Shown piece by piece: positions 1 to 9,130 of a DNA stretch of 64,000 nt. Numbering within the stretch: position 1 is the first letter of the stretch; every line of letters starts with the position of its first letter. This DNA is from Alphaproteobacteria bacterium (GTDB taxonomy: Bacteria > Pseudomonadota > Alphaproteobacteria > Micropepsales > Micropepsaceae), in the NCBI GenBank assembly GCA_025350465.1, contig JANXXU010000045.1:45749-109748 (forward strand). The letters are read 5' to 3'. Both the position numbers and the translations under genes were made by a program. The notes under the pieces were generated by a model. It did no database searches and was not told the origin of the DNA. It was given only the letters and a program-made list of their open reading frames with translations.

Positions 1-895
1 CAGGCAAATCGCGGCCGAGCACTATGCCGACGGCATCAGCCGCGACACACGCCTGCAGTCGTGGTCGATGGCGAAAAGTTTTCTGCACGCGGCGCTCGGC
101 CTTGCGATCGCGCAGGGCAAAATCGATCCGCGGGCGCCGGCGCCCGTGGGCGAGTGGCAGAGCGACGGCGATGCGCGCAAGGCCATCACCATCAGGCAAT
201 TGGCGCAGATGGCGAGCGGCCTCGCCTTCAAGGAAGACTACGGCGACCCGCACAGCGAGGCGATGCAGATGCTGTTCGGCGACGGGCGCGGCGATGTCGG
301 GCGCGCCGCCGCATCGACGCCGGCCGTGCACGCGCCCGGAACGTTTTGGTCTTATTCGAGCGGCTCGGCGAACATTCTCTCGCGCGTGTTGCGCGACGCG
401 CTGGGCGGAAAGACCGCTTATCACGACTTTCTCACGACGCAATTGTTCGCACCCCTCGGCATGACGAGCGCGGTTGCCGAGTTCGACGCCTCCGGCACCT
501 GGATTGCCTCGTCTTATGTGCACGCGACGGCGCGCGATTTCGCGAAGCTCGGGCTGCTCTATCTGCGCGGCGGCGTTTGGGAGGGCAAACAAATCGTACC
601 GCGTGACTGGGTCGATGTCGGCCGCACGCCGACGCTCGCCTCGAAGGGCCAATACGGCGCGCTCTTCTGGCTGAACGCGCGCAACGCCGACACGGGCAAG
701 GCCGCGATTGCGGAGGACGTTCCGGTGGACGCCTTCTTCGCCCGCGGCTTCGGCGGTCAGCTGATCCTTATCGTGCCGTCGCGCGACATCGTGGTCGTGA
801 TGCTGAACGCCGCCTATTCCGACGACGCCAGCGCCATCGTTAAGCTGCTCGCCGACATCCTCAAAGCGCTACCGCCGTCACCGGGCGGCGGGTGA
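1..895 (+). CDS. Serine hydrolase, beta-lactamase/class C type (5'-truncated by window)
   Basis: The open frame is already running at base 2, so the N-terminus lies outside the window; an in-frame ATG at 68 is internal because it falls inside the catalytic motif. The SxxK motif of penicillin-recognising serine hydrolases is visible as S-M-A-K at the start of the visible frame, followed by a Y-S-S-G stretch in the position of the YxN motif, and a GFGGQ stretch near the C-terminus where class C enzymes carry K/H-T-G. This pattern is closer to esterase or 6-aminohexanoate-dimer hydrolase relatives than to true beta-lactamases. Substrate cannot be told. It is followed by an unrelated membrane gene on the same strand. 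Confidence 0.85.
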   Translation, partial: RQIAAEHYADGISRDTRLQSWSMAKSFLHAALGLAIAQGKIDPRAPAPVGEWQSDGDARKAITIRQLAQMASGLAFKEDYGDPHSEAMQMLFGDGRGDVGRAAASTPAVHAPGTFWSYSSGSANILSRVLRDALGGKTAYHDFLTTQLFAPLGMTSAVAEFDASGTWIASSYVHATARDFAKLGLLYLRGGVWEGKQIVPRDWVDVGRTPTLASKGQYGALFWLNARNADTGKAAIAEDVPVDAFFARGFGGQLILIVPSRDIVVVMLNAAYSDDASAIVKLLADILKALPPSPGGG

Positions 896-1013
896 GAGAG
901 CACCCCGACGACGCGGCTTTCCCAGTCAAGTTCGATCCGGCCAGACTTGCCAAACCGGCATGGACGGTGGCCTAACTGTCGGCCGATCTTTAGCCAAAGA
1001 AGGGGCGCACCGA

Positions 1014-1436
1014 ATGTGGATGATGTTGGCGGCCATCGCGGTCACCGGAACGCTCGGTGCGCTCACCGATTGGCTGTTCATGGGCGTGCTCTTTCACGAC
1101 GCTTACAACCGCTATCCCGAGGTTTGGTGGCCCGGCATTCGCGAGGGCAAAGAACGCTCCGCGATCATATGGGCATCTGCGCTGGGTTACGTCATGACAA
1201 CCGCCGTGATCTTGCTTTGCGTGATCACCGGGGTTCATTCGATCGGCGGGGGACTCTTCGTCGGGTTGGTCGCGTGGCTTGCGGGGCCCTCGATCGTCAT
1301 CATCATCAACGGCATGTTCATCAAGATCGATCCGAAGATCACGGCCGCACATTGTGCGGGCTATCTGGCGCGGATGCTGCTCGCGGGCGCGGGCGCCGGC
1401 TTCGTGCTCGGCTCGCTGAGCGCGACTGCCTCATGA
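1014..1436 (+). CDS. Small integral membrane protein, unknown function
   Basis: The product is about 140 residues and almost entirely hydrophobic, with about four predicted transmembrane segments (near residues 3-24, 48-70, 75-97 and 115-135). The start at 1014 is preferred over the ATG at 960 because a GAAGGGG ribosome-binding site sits about 8 bases upstream and the protein then begins directly with the first membrane helix. Loops carry conserved-looking aromatic and Pro residues (YPEVWWPG). I do not recognise the family with confidence; it resembles DUF1761-like small membrane proteins only in size and topology. No operon partner is evident: the next gene is on the opposite strand, 21 bases away. 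Confidence 0.65.
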   Translation: MWMMLAAIAVTGTLGALTDWLFMGVLFHDAYNRYPEVWWPGIREGKERSAIIWASALGYVMTTAVILLCVITGVHSIGGGLFVGLVAWLAGPSIVIIINGMFIKIDPKITAAHCAGYLARMLLAGAGAGFVLGSLSATAS

Positions 1437-1457
1437 CCTTGCGAATTGCCGGGCCGC

Positions 1458-1979
1458 CTACGCTGGAGATCTTCTGCCCGAAACGGACCGGCCTAGCCAC
1501 GCCCCGATCCCGCCGCCGGCTGCCGTGGAGCCGAACACTTGGGCGAGAGCAACGGTGTCGAACATCGGATCGCCGGTGGCCGATGCCGCAGTCCCGCTCA
1601 AGTGCGCCAGCGACAGAAGGCTTGCGCCGACCGCGGAGAAGTTGATCAGCGGCATTGCGCCCGCCGCAACGGGAACGATGCTCAGCGCTTGAGACAAGCT
1701 GGTACCGAGCGCGCCGCTGATTCCGCCCGCCGCAGCACCTGCTCCGGTCGCGATGGTTTGCCCCGTCGTTCGCGTTGTCACGGCATAGAAGAGGCCGGTC
1801 AGCGCCGCGACGAGGCCGCCCGACGTGAGTTGTCCCGACAAGCCATATCGTCCGATGGTGTCGGCGATGCCGCCTATGTTTTGGCTGTTGGCAAACCCGA
1901 GGGCGACTTGCAGCAAGGTGCCGATCAATCCCGCTCGTAGAACGCCGGGCTGGGCCAACAAAGACAGAAAGCGTGACAT
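1458..1979 (-). CDS. Hydrophobic Gly/Ala-rich protein, paralogue of the 12.4 kb gene
   Basis: The product is about 173 residues, rich in Gly, Ala, Ser and Thr, with several hydrophobic segments that look like short membrane helices or glycine-zipper stretches (ATGAGAAAGG). The start at 1979 (MSRFLSLLAQPGVL) was chosen because it aligns with the start of a clear paralogue encoded at 12423-13004 on the same strand; a longer in-frame extension to 2189 has no counterpart there. Shared blocks include QPGVL, YGLS-QLTSGGLVAA-TGLFY, GAAAGGISG-LGT-LSQAL and PLINFS. No known domain is recognised. It may be an envelope or pore-like protein, but that is only inference from composition. The divergent neighbour is the aspartyl protease gene. 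Confidence 0.7.
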   Translation of the reverse strand: MSRFLSLLAQPGVLRAGLIGTLLQVALGFANSQNIGGIADTIGRYGLSGQLTSGGLVAALTGLFYAVTTRTTGQTIATGAGAAAGGISGALGTSLSQALSIVPVAAGAMPLINFSAVGASLLSLAHLSGTAASATGDPMFDTVALAQVFGSTAAGGGIGAWLGRSVSGRRSPA

Positions 1980-2172
1980 GGATCGATCCGAAAAAATGTG
2001 CGCCAGAGCACTCAATATCATCCTAGGCCGGCGGCCAAGCACACTACAATCGCCGACTACAATGGCGCGGATAAGGGCCTTTGGTTGCTGCGCAATGTGC
2101 GCCGAGAAGGGAAAGCCCTTTTCCTTTGTCGAGATGACGGCGTTACACGCGACCGCCCACTCCAGGAGCCTC

Positions 2173-3090
2173 ATGAATATCAGCATCACTGCCGCGACGC
2201 TCGCGATCGCACTTTCCTCAAGCGCGGCAGCCGCGGCGCCGCTGAGCGTGCCGTTCGACTTCTCGCACGGGGCTATCGGTCTCGATGTAACGGTTAAGGG
2301 CGCGCCTCTCTATATGATCCTCGACACCGGCGTCGATCCCTCCGCGATCGATATCGCGCGCGCCGACGCGCTCGGCCTCAAGGTCGATCGCGCCGCCGGC
2401 GGCGAGGCGTCGGGCGAAGGCGACGCCAAAGAAGCCAAGGTCTTCCCGGCGACCATCGACACGCTTGCCATCGCCGGGCGCTCGTTCGCGCCGATCGATG
2501 CGCTCGCCATCGACATGGGCACACTCTCGGCAAGTTATGGGCGCACGCTCGACGGCGTGCTCGGATTCAGTTTCCTGACCGACAAGATCGTGGTGATCGA
2601 TTACGGGAAACGCACGCTCGGTATCCTCGATCGCGCGGCCGATGCGATACCGGCGATCCGGTCTTGCGCCAAGCGTTGGAGCGTGGCGCTGCGCTCGTTC
2701 GAAGGCGACAGCATTCCGGTCATACCGGCGTTTCGCTTCGGCGCGGCGTCGGCGCCGATCAGCCTCGACACCGGGTCGAACGGCGGCATTGCATTCTATA
2801 AGACTGCACTCGATCTGCCGGGCGTGCGCGGCGCATTGACAGAGAAAGGCGAGACCGCAATCACCGGCGCCCGCGGCGGCGCAAGGGCGAAAACCTATGT
2901 GCTCAATGCAACTATCGGCTTTGGCCCGTTCACGCTGCCGGCCGGCGAAATCGTCACACTGCGCAACGAGGAAGGCTCAACCGATACGCGCGTCGCCAAC
3001 ATCGGCAACAAGATCTTCGCGGCGATGGGCCTCAAGATGCTGCTCGACTATCGCGCCAGGCAAATGACGTTCTACGGCGACTGCCGCTGA
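2173..3090 (+). CDS. Secreted retropepsin-like aspartyl protease
   Basis: The product is 305 residues with a Sec signal peptide (hydrophobic core in the first 20 residues, Ala-rich cleavage region near residue 22). Two aspartyl-protease signatures are present, ILDTG at Asp51 and SLDTG at Asp199, so both lobes of a pepsin-like pair are in one chain, unlike single-lobe retroviral enzymes. Hydrophobic-hydrophobic-Gly motifs typical of the fold follow each. The start at 2173 has an AGGAG ribosome-binding site just upstream and places the signal peptide at the N-terminus; the open frame extends much further upstream without signal-like sequence. It probably acts in the periplasm. A larger relative with PDZ domain lies at 43.7 kb. 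Confidence 0.82.
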   Translation: MNISITAATLAIALSSSAAAAAPLSVPFDFSHGAIGLDVTVKGAPLYMILDTGVDPSAIDIARADALGLKVDRAAGGEASGEGDAKEAKVFPATIDTLAIAGRSFAPIDALAIDMGTLSASYGRTLDGVLGFSFLTDKIVVIDYGKRTLGILDRAADAIPAIRSCAKRWSVALRSFEGDSIPVIPAFRFGAASAPISLDTGSNGGIAFYKTALDLPGVRGALTEKGETAITGARGGARAKTYVLNATIGFGPFTLPAGEIVTLRNEEGSTDTRVANIGNKIFAAMGLKMLLDYRARQMTFYGDCR

Positions 3091-3369
3091 GGCGCGCTGC
3101 TCGGGCAACTGGCCTTGCGACCGCCCGGTAGCATTGTGACGCTAGGATTCCGCCTCCATTCGGAGCGCGGCGCGGTGCGGCTACCAGCCGAAACGATCGG
3201 CTGCAAGCGGCGCTGACGCGCAACCGTGCGATGCAACGTCGGGGCTGGAGCCTCGCTTTGGCGGCGCTCGGAGTCCTGTGGTAAGAATCGCTTCTCAGAG
3301 AGTCGCCCGCCGGCGTTAGCGGCGTGCTGGGTCTTTTCCCAACCCCAATTTTTTCGCGCGAGGCCGTCG

Positions 3370-5445
3370 ATGATCCGCCGCAGCATCATGCTCGCCTTTG
3401 CCTGCCTCCCATTGATCAGTTTTGCCGATCCGGCGCCGGCGGCGACAGCCGCGAACAATACGACCGCGAACAACGTTCTCTTCATCCTCGACGCCTCCGG
3501 CTCGATGTGGGAGCGCGTCGACGGCCAGCCGAAGATCATCGCTGCAAAGCGCGTGCTCAACGACGTCCTCAGAGATCTGCCGCCCGGCACTCAAATGGGC
3601 TTGATGAGCTACGGCCACCGCCGCAAGGGCGATTGCAACGACATCGAACTCATCGCGCCGGTGGGAACGGCAAACGCCGCGTCCCTGGCAAGGCGCGTCT
3701 CCGCTCTCTCGCCCAAAGGCGAAACGCCTCTCGCGGCGGCACTGCTGCGCTCGGCCGATGCGTTCGCCGGCACCACGGGACCACGGATGATCGTGCTGGT
3801 GACCGACGGCGCGGAGGAATGCCACGGCGATCCATGCGCGGCCGCACGGCAACTTGCCGCCTCGGGCTTCGACGTTCACATCAATGTCGTCGGGTTCAAT
3901 CTTGCAACGAAGCAGCGCGAAGGCGTCGAATGCGTCGCGCGCGAGGGCCATGGGCGCTATTTCGACGCCGCCAACACCGCGGCGCTGACGGCCGTCATGA
4001 ACGAGGTCAAAACGGAAGTCGCCGCCGCGCAACCGGCACCACCTCCGCCGCCGCCCGCACCGGCAGCCAAGACAAATCTCCTGTCGCCGAAGAACGGCGG
4101 CCAAATTTTGACCTCGCCGAGCGACGTGTGGCTGGCCACCAACAACGACAAGGAAGACACCGTCACCTGGATGCGGACCGGCGAGGAAGCGGTCTACGGC
4201 TTTAAAGACGATCGTCCGGCGACCTTCGACACGTTCGCGGTTTACATCGGCGCGCAAGCCGGCGGAAATCCGAAAGAGATCGAGCTCTTCGCCGGCGACG
4301 AAGGGCCGACCGGACAGTTCCACTCGATCGGATCGTGCAGCTTCCAGAACGTTAAGATGCTGCGCACGCCCTATCAAGAGTGCAAATTTCAGGCGGTCAC
4401 GGCGCGCTATCTGAAAGTGAAGCTTGGCGCGAGCTTCGCCAACGACAGTTATATCGCGGCGAGCGAATTCGCCGTTTACGGCACGTTGGGCGTGGCCTCG
4501 GCACACCCGGCCGGCGCCAACGCAGGCCCGGCGCCCGGCGCGCTCGACTTGCTTTCCGCCAAGAATGGCGGCGCCATCTTGACCTCGCCGAGCGATGTCT
4601 GGCTCGCCACCGTCGACGGCGAGGATGCAACCAAGACGTGGCTGCGCACCGGCGAAGAAGCTGTCTACGGCTTTCGCGACGACCGGCCCGCCACCTTCAA
4701 CAGCTTTGCCGTCTTTATCGGCGCAAGCGCAGGCGGAAATCCGAAAGAGATCGAACTTCTTGCCGGCGACAACGGGCCGACCGGTCAATTCCGCTCGATC
4801 GCCACGTGCACGTTCCAAAACGTGAAGCTGACGCGATCGCCCTATCAGCAGTGCTCATTTGCGGCCACCACGGCCAAATATATCAAAGTCAAACTGGGCC
4901 AGAGCTTTGCTGGCGATAGTTACATTGCGGCGACGGAATTCCAGCTCACCGGCCAGCTCGCCGCGGCCGGCGCTGCACCCGCAGCACCCCACGCGGCACC
5001 GGCGGCAGCAGCGGGGCAAATCGATTTGCTCTTCGCCAAGAACGGCGGCGCCATTCTGACGACGCCGACCGATGTTTGGCTGGCGACCATCGACGGCGAC
5101 GAAGGCAGCAAGACCTGGATGCGCACCGGCGAAGAAGCCGTCTACGCCTTCAAGGACGAGCGGGCGGCGACGTTCGACACGTTCGCCGTTTTCATCGGCG
5201 CAAGCGCGGGCGGCAATCCCAAGACGATCGAACTCCTCATAAGCGACAGCGGTCCGACCGGACAGTTCCGGCAAGCCGCCACCTGCACCTTCGTCAACGT
5301 CAAGCTGACAAAGAGCCCGTACCAAGAGTGCAAATTCGCCGCGGTCACCGCGAAATATCTCAAAGTCAAATTGGGCCAAAGCTTTGCCAATGACAGCTAT
5401 ATCGCGGCGAGCGAATTCAGGCTTATGGGGCGCCTTGCTCCGTGA
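3370..5445 (+). CDS. Secreted VWFA-domain protein with three tandem discoidin-like domains
   Basis: The product is about 691 residues. A signal peptide occupies residues 1-26. A von Willebrand factor A domain spans about residues 36-215, with an intact metal-binding DxSxS (Asp41-Ala-Ser-Gly-Ser45) and a later VTDG. A Pro-rich linker leads to three tandem copies of a domain of about 140 residues (about 236-375, 391-530, 550-689). Each copy has the same order of motifs: KNGG-ILT, DVWLAT, RTGEEAVY, FA-IGA-AGGNPK, GPTGQF, PYQ-C and KVKLG-SF. The fold pattern resembles F5/8 type C (discoidin) domains, which bind carbohydrate or lipid. Start 3370 has a GCGAGG site upstream. Likely role: surface or periplasmic adhesion or matrix binding. 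Confidence 0.85.
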   Translation: MIRRSIMLAFACLPLISFADPAPAATAANNTTANNVLFILDASGSMWERVDGQPKIIAAKRVLNDVLRDLPPGTQMGLMSYGHRRKGDCNDIELIAPVGTANAASLARRVSALSPKGETPLAAALLRSADAFAGTTGPRMIVLVTDGAEECHGDPCAAARQLAASGFDVHINVVGFNLATKQREGVECVAREGHGRYFDAANTAALTAVMNEVKTEVAAAQPAPPPPPPAPAAKTNLLSPKNGGQILTSPSDVWLATNNDKEDTVTWMRTGEEAVYGFKDDRPATFDTFAVYIGAQAGGNPKEIELFAGDEGPTGQFHSIGSCSFQNVKMLRTPYQECKFQAVTARYLKVKLGASFANDSYIAASEFAVYGTLGVASAHPAGANAGPAPGALDLLSAKNGGAILTSPSDVWLATVDGEDATKTWLRTGEEAVYGFRDDRPATFNSFAVFIGASAGGNPKEIELLAGDNGPTGQFRSIATCTFQNVKLTRSPYQQCSFAATTAKYIKVKLGQSFAGDSYIAATEFQLTGQLAAAGAAPAAPHAAPAAAAGQIDLLFAKNGGAILTTPTDVWLATIDGDEGSKTWMRTGEEAVYAFKDERAATFDTFAVFIGASAGGNPKTIELLISDSGPTGQFRQAATCTFVNVKLTKSPYQECKFAAVTAKYLKVKLGQSFANDSYIAASEFRLMGRLAP
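4075..5440 (+). repeat. Triplicated domain-coding repeat (about 410-420 bp each)
   Basis: Three in-frame tandem copies begin near 4075, 4543 and 5020. They share long identical DNA runs such as GGCGGAAATCCGAAAGAGAT in copies 1 and 2 (4261 and 4733), and TATCGCGGCGAGCGAATTC in copies 1 and 3 (4452 and 5400), which points to recent internal duplication. Pro/Ala-rich linkers of unequal length separate the copies. Confidence 0.85.
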
Positions 5446-5476
5446 CGAGGTCTTCGCGAACTCGCGCGCGCGGCGG

Positions 5477-6094
5477 TTAGTCCCTGGCGCCGCGCGCCAG
5501 CCAGTTCGCCCAGTGATCCGCCCAAGCGGCCAAGAAGTGTTCGTCCTTCAGTCCGAAGGCGGGGTCGCCGCGATCGATGGAGATCACGTAGAGAACGATA
5601 GGCCCGAAGATCGTCAGCGCCAATTCGCGGGCATTGTGCTTCGTGGCGTTGCCCTTCTTGGCGTTTGAACGCTTCAGAACGTCTTCCACCCACGGCACCA
5701 CATCGATCGCCGCCAGGCGCGCGTTCGCCCGCCTCGCCGCGCGGCTGAGCAAAGGCAGCTTATGCCCCTCGCGCTGCAAGAGGAGGCGCAGCGGCCGGTG
5801 CGCCTCGGCATGACGCAGCATGCTCTGCGCAATGACGAGAAGCTCGGCCCGCGGCGATTTGAGCGAGACGATCTCCTCAAGGCGGATTGTCGCCAGCATC
5901 TCCTCGGCCATGCCGTCGATGGCGTGGACCAACACCTCCTCCTTCGACTTGAAGTGGCGGTAGAAGCCGCCGGCGCGCCGCGTCAGTCCTGCGGCCTCCT
6001 CGATGTCGCCGATCGTCGTTTCGCGGAAGCCGCGCTTGCTGATCAGGGCGGTCGCCGCCTCGGCAATGCGCGCTTTGCTCGACCCGGGTTTCAT
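5477..6094 (-). CDS. TetR family transcriptional regulator
   Basis: The product is about 205 residues with an N-terminal TetR helix-turn-helix (residues about 5-55: ISKRGFRETTIGDI then FYRHFKSKEEV). The C-terminal effector domain is all-helical and unrecognised. The start at 6094 is preferred over 6103 because a GAGG site lies 9 bases upstream of 6094, while it would be only a base from 6103. The gene is divergent from an alpha/beta hydrolase, and the intergenic gap contains a TATAG-N4-CTATA palindrome, so it most likely represses both its own gene and the hydrolase. Ligand unknown. Confidence 0.88.
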   Translation of the reverse strand: MKPGSSKARIAEAATALISKRGFRETTIGDIEEAAGLTRRAGGFYRHFKSKEEVLVHAIDGMAEEMLATIRLEEIVSLKSPRAELLVIAQSMLRHAEAHRPLRLLLQREGHKLPLLSRAARRANARLAAIDVVPWVEDVLKRSNAKKGNATKHNARELALTIFGPIVLYVISIDRGDPAFGLKDEHFLAAWADHWANWLARGARD

Positions 6095-6146
6095 CGGCCA
6101 CATGCCTCATGTAATCGTGTGATGACTCTTTGTACTCGGTTGGTTA

Positions 6147-6160
6147 TATAGCAGTCTATA
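6147..6160. promoter_or_regulatory. Candidate TetR operator (TATAGcagtCTATA)
   Basis: A perfect 5+5 bp palindrome with a 4 bp spacer lies in the 85-base gap between the divergent TetR and hydrolase genes, 20 bases before the hydrolase start. It is the only clear dyad in the gap. Assignment to the adjacent regulator is inference. Confidence 0.45.
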
Positions 6161-6179
6161 AGCGACTGGGCGGCGAGCG

Positions 6180-7187
6180 ATGCGGTTAATCGGCAAGATT
6201 GTGAAATGGGCGGGCATCGGCGTGCTGACCCTCGTAGTCGCGGGCGTGCTCTATCAACAAATCGGGCTGTTGCTCGATGCCAAGTTCGCACCGCCGCCTG
6301 GCGACATGGTTAGCGTCGAAGGTCACGCAGTGCATCTCGTCTGCATGGGTCAGGGCTCGCGCACCTACGTTCTCGATGCCGGAGCGGGTGCGGGCGTGTT
6401 CGAGTGGTATCGCATTCAGCCCCAGCTGGCAAAGACCGGGCGCGTGTGTGCCTTCGATCGCGCGGGGCTCGGTTGGAGCGAGGCCGCGAACGGCGGTTAT
6501 GACGGCGTGCCCGCCGCCGCCTATCTCGCTTTGCTCGTAAGGGCGGCAAAGATTCCCACGCCCTTCATCTATGTCGGCCATTCCCTCGGGGCTAATTTCG
6601 CTGAAATCTATCAGGCCCGCTATCCAAACGACGTCGCCGCGCTCGTGCTCATCGAGCCGGGCGTTCCCGCCGATTTGCTCGAGGATTTTCACGGCACGCG
6701 GAACGAGGCGATGGCTGCACCCGATTGCGACGCGACCTGTTACGCGGCGGGCGCCGCGACCGCGCTCGGCATCGTTCGCCTGTCGGCGATCGGCGCCGGC
6801 CGGCGGACATTGAGCGAGCCCACGAGCCGCATCTATCAGGCTCATTTGGCCCGGCCGTCGACGATGATGACGGTCGTCGCCAGCCTCAACGCAACGCCGA
6901 AGACGGCTTACGAAGACATGGACGTGCGCAGCTTCGGCAAGACGCCGGTGCTCGTGATTGCGTCGTCCGAGCCGCTGGCCGGCGGCGAATTCGGTTCCGT
7001 GCCGGACTATCGGAAATGGCGCGGGGCGCAGCTCTCGTATTTTTCCGAGCTGGCGGCGCACTCCGCGCACGGCGCCGGACCGCTCATCGTGCCGAATTCC
7101 ACACATGCGTCGATGACATTGGGAGAAGCGCAAGCCAATGCTCTGACGAAAATGATCACTGAATTTGTGGCAACCGGCGGTCGTTGA
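6180..7187 (+). CDS. Membrane-anchored alpha/beta hydrolase
   Basis: The product is 335 residues. An N-terminal hydrophobic segment (about residues 8-30) suggests a signal anchor. An alpha/beta hydrolase domain follows, with the nucleophile elbow GHSLG at Ser135, an oxyanion-type strand before it (TYVLDAGAGAG), the DRAGLGWS loop characteristic of the family, and a likely catalytic His near the C-terminus (STHAS). Substrate is unknown; small ester or lactone hydrolysis is the family norm. The gene is divergent from a TetR regulator, suggesting inducible expression by a compound that the enzyme degrades. Confidence 0.85.
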   Translation: MRLIGKIVKWAGIGVLTLVVAGVLYQQIGLLLDAKFAPPPGDMVSVEGHAVHLVCMGQGSRTYVLDAGAGAGVFEWYRIQPQLAKTGRVCAFDRAGLGWSEAANGGYDGVPAAAYLALLVRAAKIPTPFIYVGHSLGANFAEIYQARYPNDVAALVLIEPGVPADLLEDFHGTRNEAMAAPDCDATCYAAGAATALGIVRLSAIGAGRRTLSEPTSRIYQAHLARPSTMMTVVASLNATPKTAYEDMDVRSFGKTPVLVIASSEPLAGGEFGSVPDYRKWRGAQLSYFSELAAHSAHGAGPLIVPNSTHASMTLGEAQANALTKMITEFVATGGR

Positions 7188-7485
7188 GCGCAGCGCTGTT
7201 CCACGAATCATTTTCTCTCTTGAGCAGGAAATCACGCGCTGTCACTTGCATCTTTTGCGTGTGGTTCGACAAAATGTTGCGGGAAATGCGGAATACACTC
7301 GCGCTCAAGCTGTGCATAAGTGTGAATTCGACTGCCACATATGCGCTTTCGCGATGCCTGTTGCGTGACTGAGACAACGCGACATGCATGCGAGGCGTAC
7401 CCTTTTTTTGCAAAAGCGATTCGCATGAACGCGCGCTTCCCCCGGTTCGCGTGTGCACATCGCATAAAAAAGGTGGCTCTATCCC

Positions 7486-8601
7486 ATGTCTCACAAACTA
7501 TCGCTTCTCGGCGCCGCAGCGTCGATCGCCCTTCTCGCCTCGGCGTCCGGTTCGGCCAGCGCCTCCATTCACAACGGTTGGTATGTCGGTCTCGAAGGCG
7601 GCGCCGACTGGGTGCAAAATATGAATCTCGACGTTTCCTCCCGCGACATCGGCGGAACGCCGGACTCCACCTTCGAGATGAAACTCGGAACGGACGTGGG
7701 CTGGGCCGCGGTGATCACCGCCGGCTACGGCTTCGGCGATCATTGGCGCGCCGAACTCGAGGGCAGTTATCGCCACAACAATTTCAGCAAGGCCACCTAC
7801 GCCGGACCAATAGTGACCTCACCCGGCGGCGACTTGAGCGAGTGGACCATTATGGGCAACGTGCTCTACGACTTTCTGCTCACCGACAGGTTCAGTCTTT
7901 CGCTTGGCGTTGGCGCCGGCGTCGATGACTCGCGCTTCCACTTCATTCCGCCACCAGCACTGTTTTCGAGCGTTCACGTCGACAACAGCGATTGGCGGTT
8001 TGCCTATCAGGGCATCGTCGGCCTCAACTACGCGATCGGCCAGCAGTCGGAGCTGACGTTGACTTACCGCTATTTGCGCGTTCAGAAGCCGCAGTGGAAC
8101 GGCTCAGTCGCAGAGTTCCTCGAGACCGATAATTTGCGGTTCTCCAATGACGAGGATCTGACCAAGCACACGGTGACGATCGGACTGCGCTATCACCTGC
8201 AGCCCGCGGCGGAACCGTATGAACCGGCGCCGCAAGCGCTGCCGGCTGCACCGCCTGCGGCGCCAAGCCAGGCGCAGTCGTTCATGATTTTCTTCGGCTT
8301 CAACAAGTGCAACATCACGCCGGAAGCCGACAACGTTCTGGCGCAAGCGGCGTCGGCCGTCCATTCGATGGGCTCGGCGGCGATCCAGATCGTCGGCCAC
8401 ACCGACACCAAGGGCACGAGCAAATACAATCAGAAGCTCTCGGTGTGCCGCGCCAACGCCGCCAAGTCGAACCTGGTGGCCAAGGGCGTAGCAGCCGGCT
8501 CGATCGCGACCAGCGGCAAGGGCGAGACCGAACTCCTCGTGCAGACCGCCGACAACGTCAAAGAGCCGCAAAACCGCCGCGCGACCGTCGACCTGCAATA
8601 A
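7486..8601 (+). CDS. OmpA-family outer membrane protein
   Basis: The product is 371 residues with a signal peptide (residues 1-27), an N-terminal eight-strand-type beta-barrel region (about 30-232, starting NGWYVGLEGG and ending GLRYHLQP), a Pro/Ala-rich linker, and a C-terminal OmpA/MotB-like peptidoglycan-binding domain (about 262-371). The latter includes the FGFNKCNITPEA strand, IVGHTDTKGT and the RRATVDL end. It anchors the outer membrane to peptidoglycan. The upstream 298-base gap carries no gene I can support and probably holds a long leader. A strong rho-independent terminator follows directly, so the gene is monocistronic. Confidence 0.9.
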   Translation: MSHKLSLLGAAASIALLASASGSASASIHNGWYVGLEGGADWVQNMNLDVSSRDIGGTPDSTFEMKLGTDVGWAAVITAGYGFGDHWRAELEGSYRHNNFSKATYAGPIVTSPGGDLSEWTIMGNVLYDFLLTDRFSLSLGVGAGVDDSRFHFIPPPALFSSVHVDNSDWRFAYQGIVGLNYAIGQQSELTLTYRYLRVQKPQWNGSVAEFLETDNLRFSNDEDLTKHTVTIGLRYHLQPAAEPYEPAPQALPAAPPAAPSQAQSFMIFFGFNKCNITPEADNVLAQAASAVHSMGSAAIQIVGHTDTKGTSKYNQKLSVCRANAAKSNLVAKGVAAGSIATSGKGETELLVQTADNVKEPQNRRATVDLQ

Positions 8602-8621
8602 GGCTGCGCGTATCTGGGGAC

Positions 8622-8652
8622 GGGGCGGAGAGAAATCTCCGCCCCTTTTTTT
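8622..8652 (+). terminator. Rho-independent terminator after OmpA-like gene
   Basis: A GGGGCGGAG/CTCCGCCCC stem with a 6-base loop is followed by seven T residues, 20 bases after the stop codon. Confidence 0.92.
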
Positions 8653-8716
8653 GCGCCGTCGCGTTGGGCCCATGCCTATGCGTAGATTGCAAAGGACGGA
8701 ACGCGGGGAGCTTTCG

Positions 8717-9130
8717 ATGAGCGCCGGAGCAGTGAAGTTCGTGTGCGCCGTCGTCCTGGTGTCAGTTTCCGGGATTACCCCTGCCCTTGCCGGCGCGACG
8801 CTATCGTGCGCGCCGAACACACTCAAAGAGATAACCATCAAAGGCACCATCCGTTTCGTGCGCTCGACCATACGGCCCTTCATGGGGCCGGACGGGAAAG
8901 CCGACTACAGCATCTTCGATACGATCGACGAATACGAAGTGTCGATGCCGGGCATGGCATGCGGGCCGCGCTTGCGCGTGCGCTTCGAGTATGGCGACGT
9001 GCAGTATGTGGCTTGCGCCGACCATGTACCGGCGACAGTCTCGGGCTTTCTGCAACGCGACGACAGCGATGGCAGCGTATTCCTGAGCGTCATCTCGCCG
9101 TCCGACCTCGTCTGCAAAGCGCCGGGGTGA
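8717..9130 (+). CDS. Small secreted protein, unknown function
   Basis: The product is 137 residues with a clear signal peptide (hydrophobic core about residues 7-22, ending PALAGA). The mature part has four Cys residues, which could form disulphides in the periplasm. No family is recognised. The start at 8717 has a GGGGAG ribosome-binding site 6 bases upstream and begins at the signal peptide, unlike the in-frame ATG at 8651. It is followed 72 bases later by an aldo/keto reductase gene on the same strand with its own ribosome-binding site; co-transcription is possible but not required. Confidence 0.65.
   Translation: MSAGAVKFVCAVVLVSVSGITPALAGATLSCAPNTLKEITIKGTIRFVRSTIRPFMGPDGKADYSIFDTIDEYEVSMPGMACGPRLRVRFEYGDVQYVACADHVPATVSGFLQRDDSDGSVFLSVISPSDLVCKAPG

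Noticed and set aside
3316..4818. Long open frame (about 500 codons) antisense to the VWFA gene
   Set aside because: It mirrors the GC-rich codon bias of the real gene, contains no recognisable domain, and the sense strand has clear VWFA and repeated domains.
7188..7485. Small open frames on both strands between the hydrolase and OmpA genes
   Set aside because: They have no ribosome-binding sites, domains or coding bias; the region is more likely a long leader.
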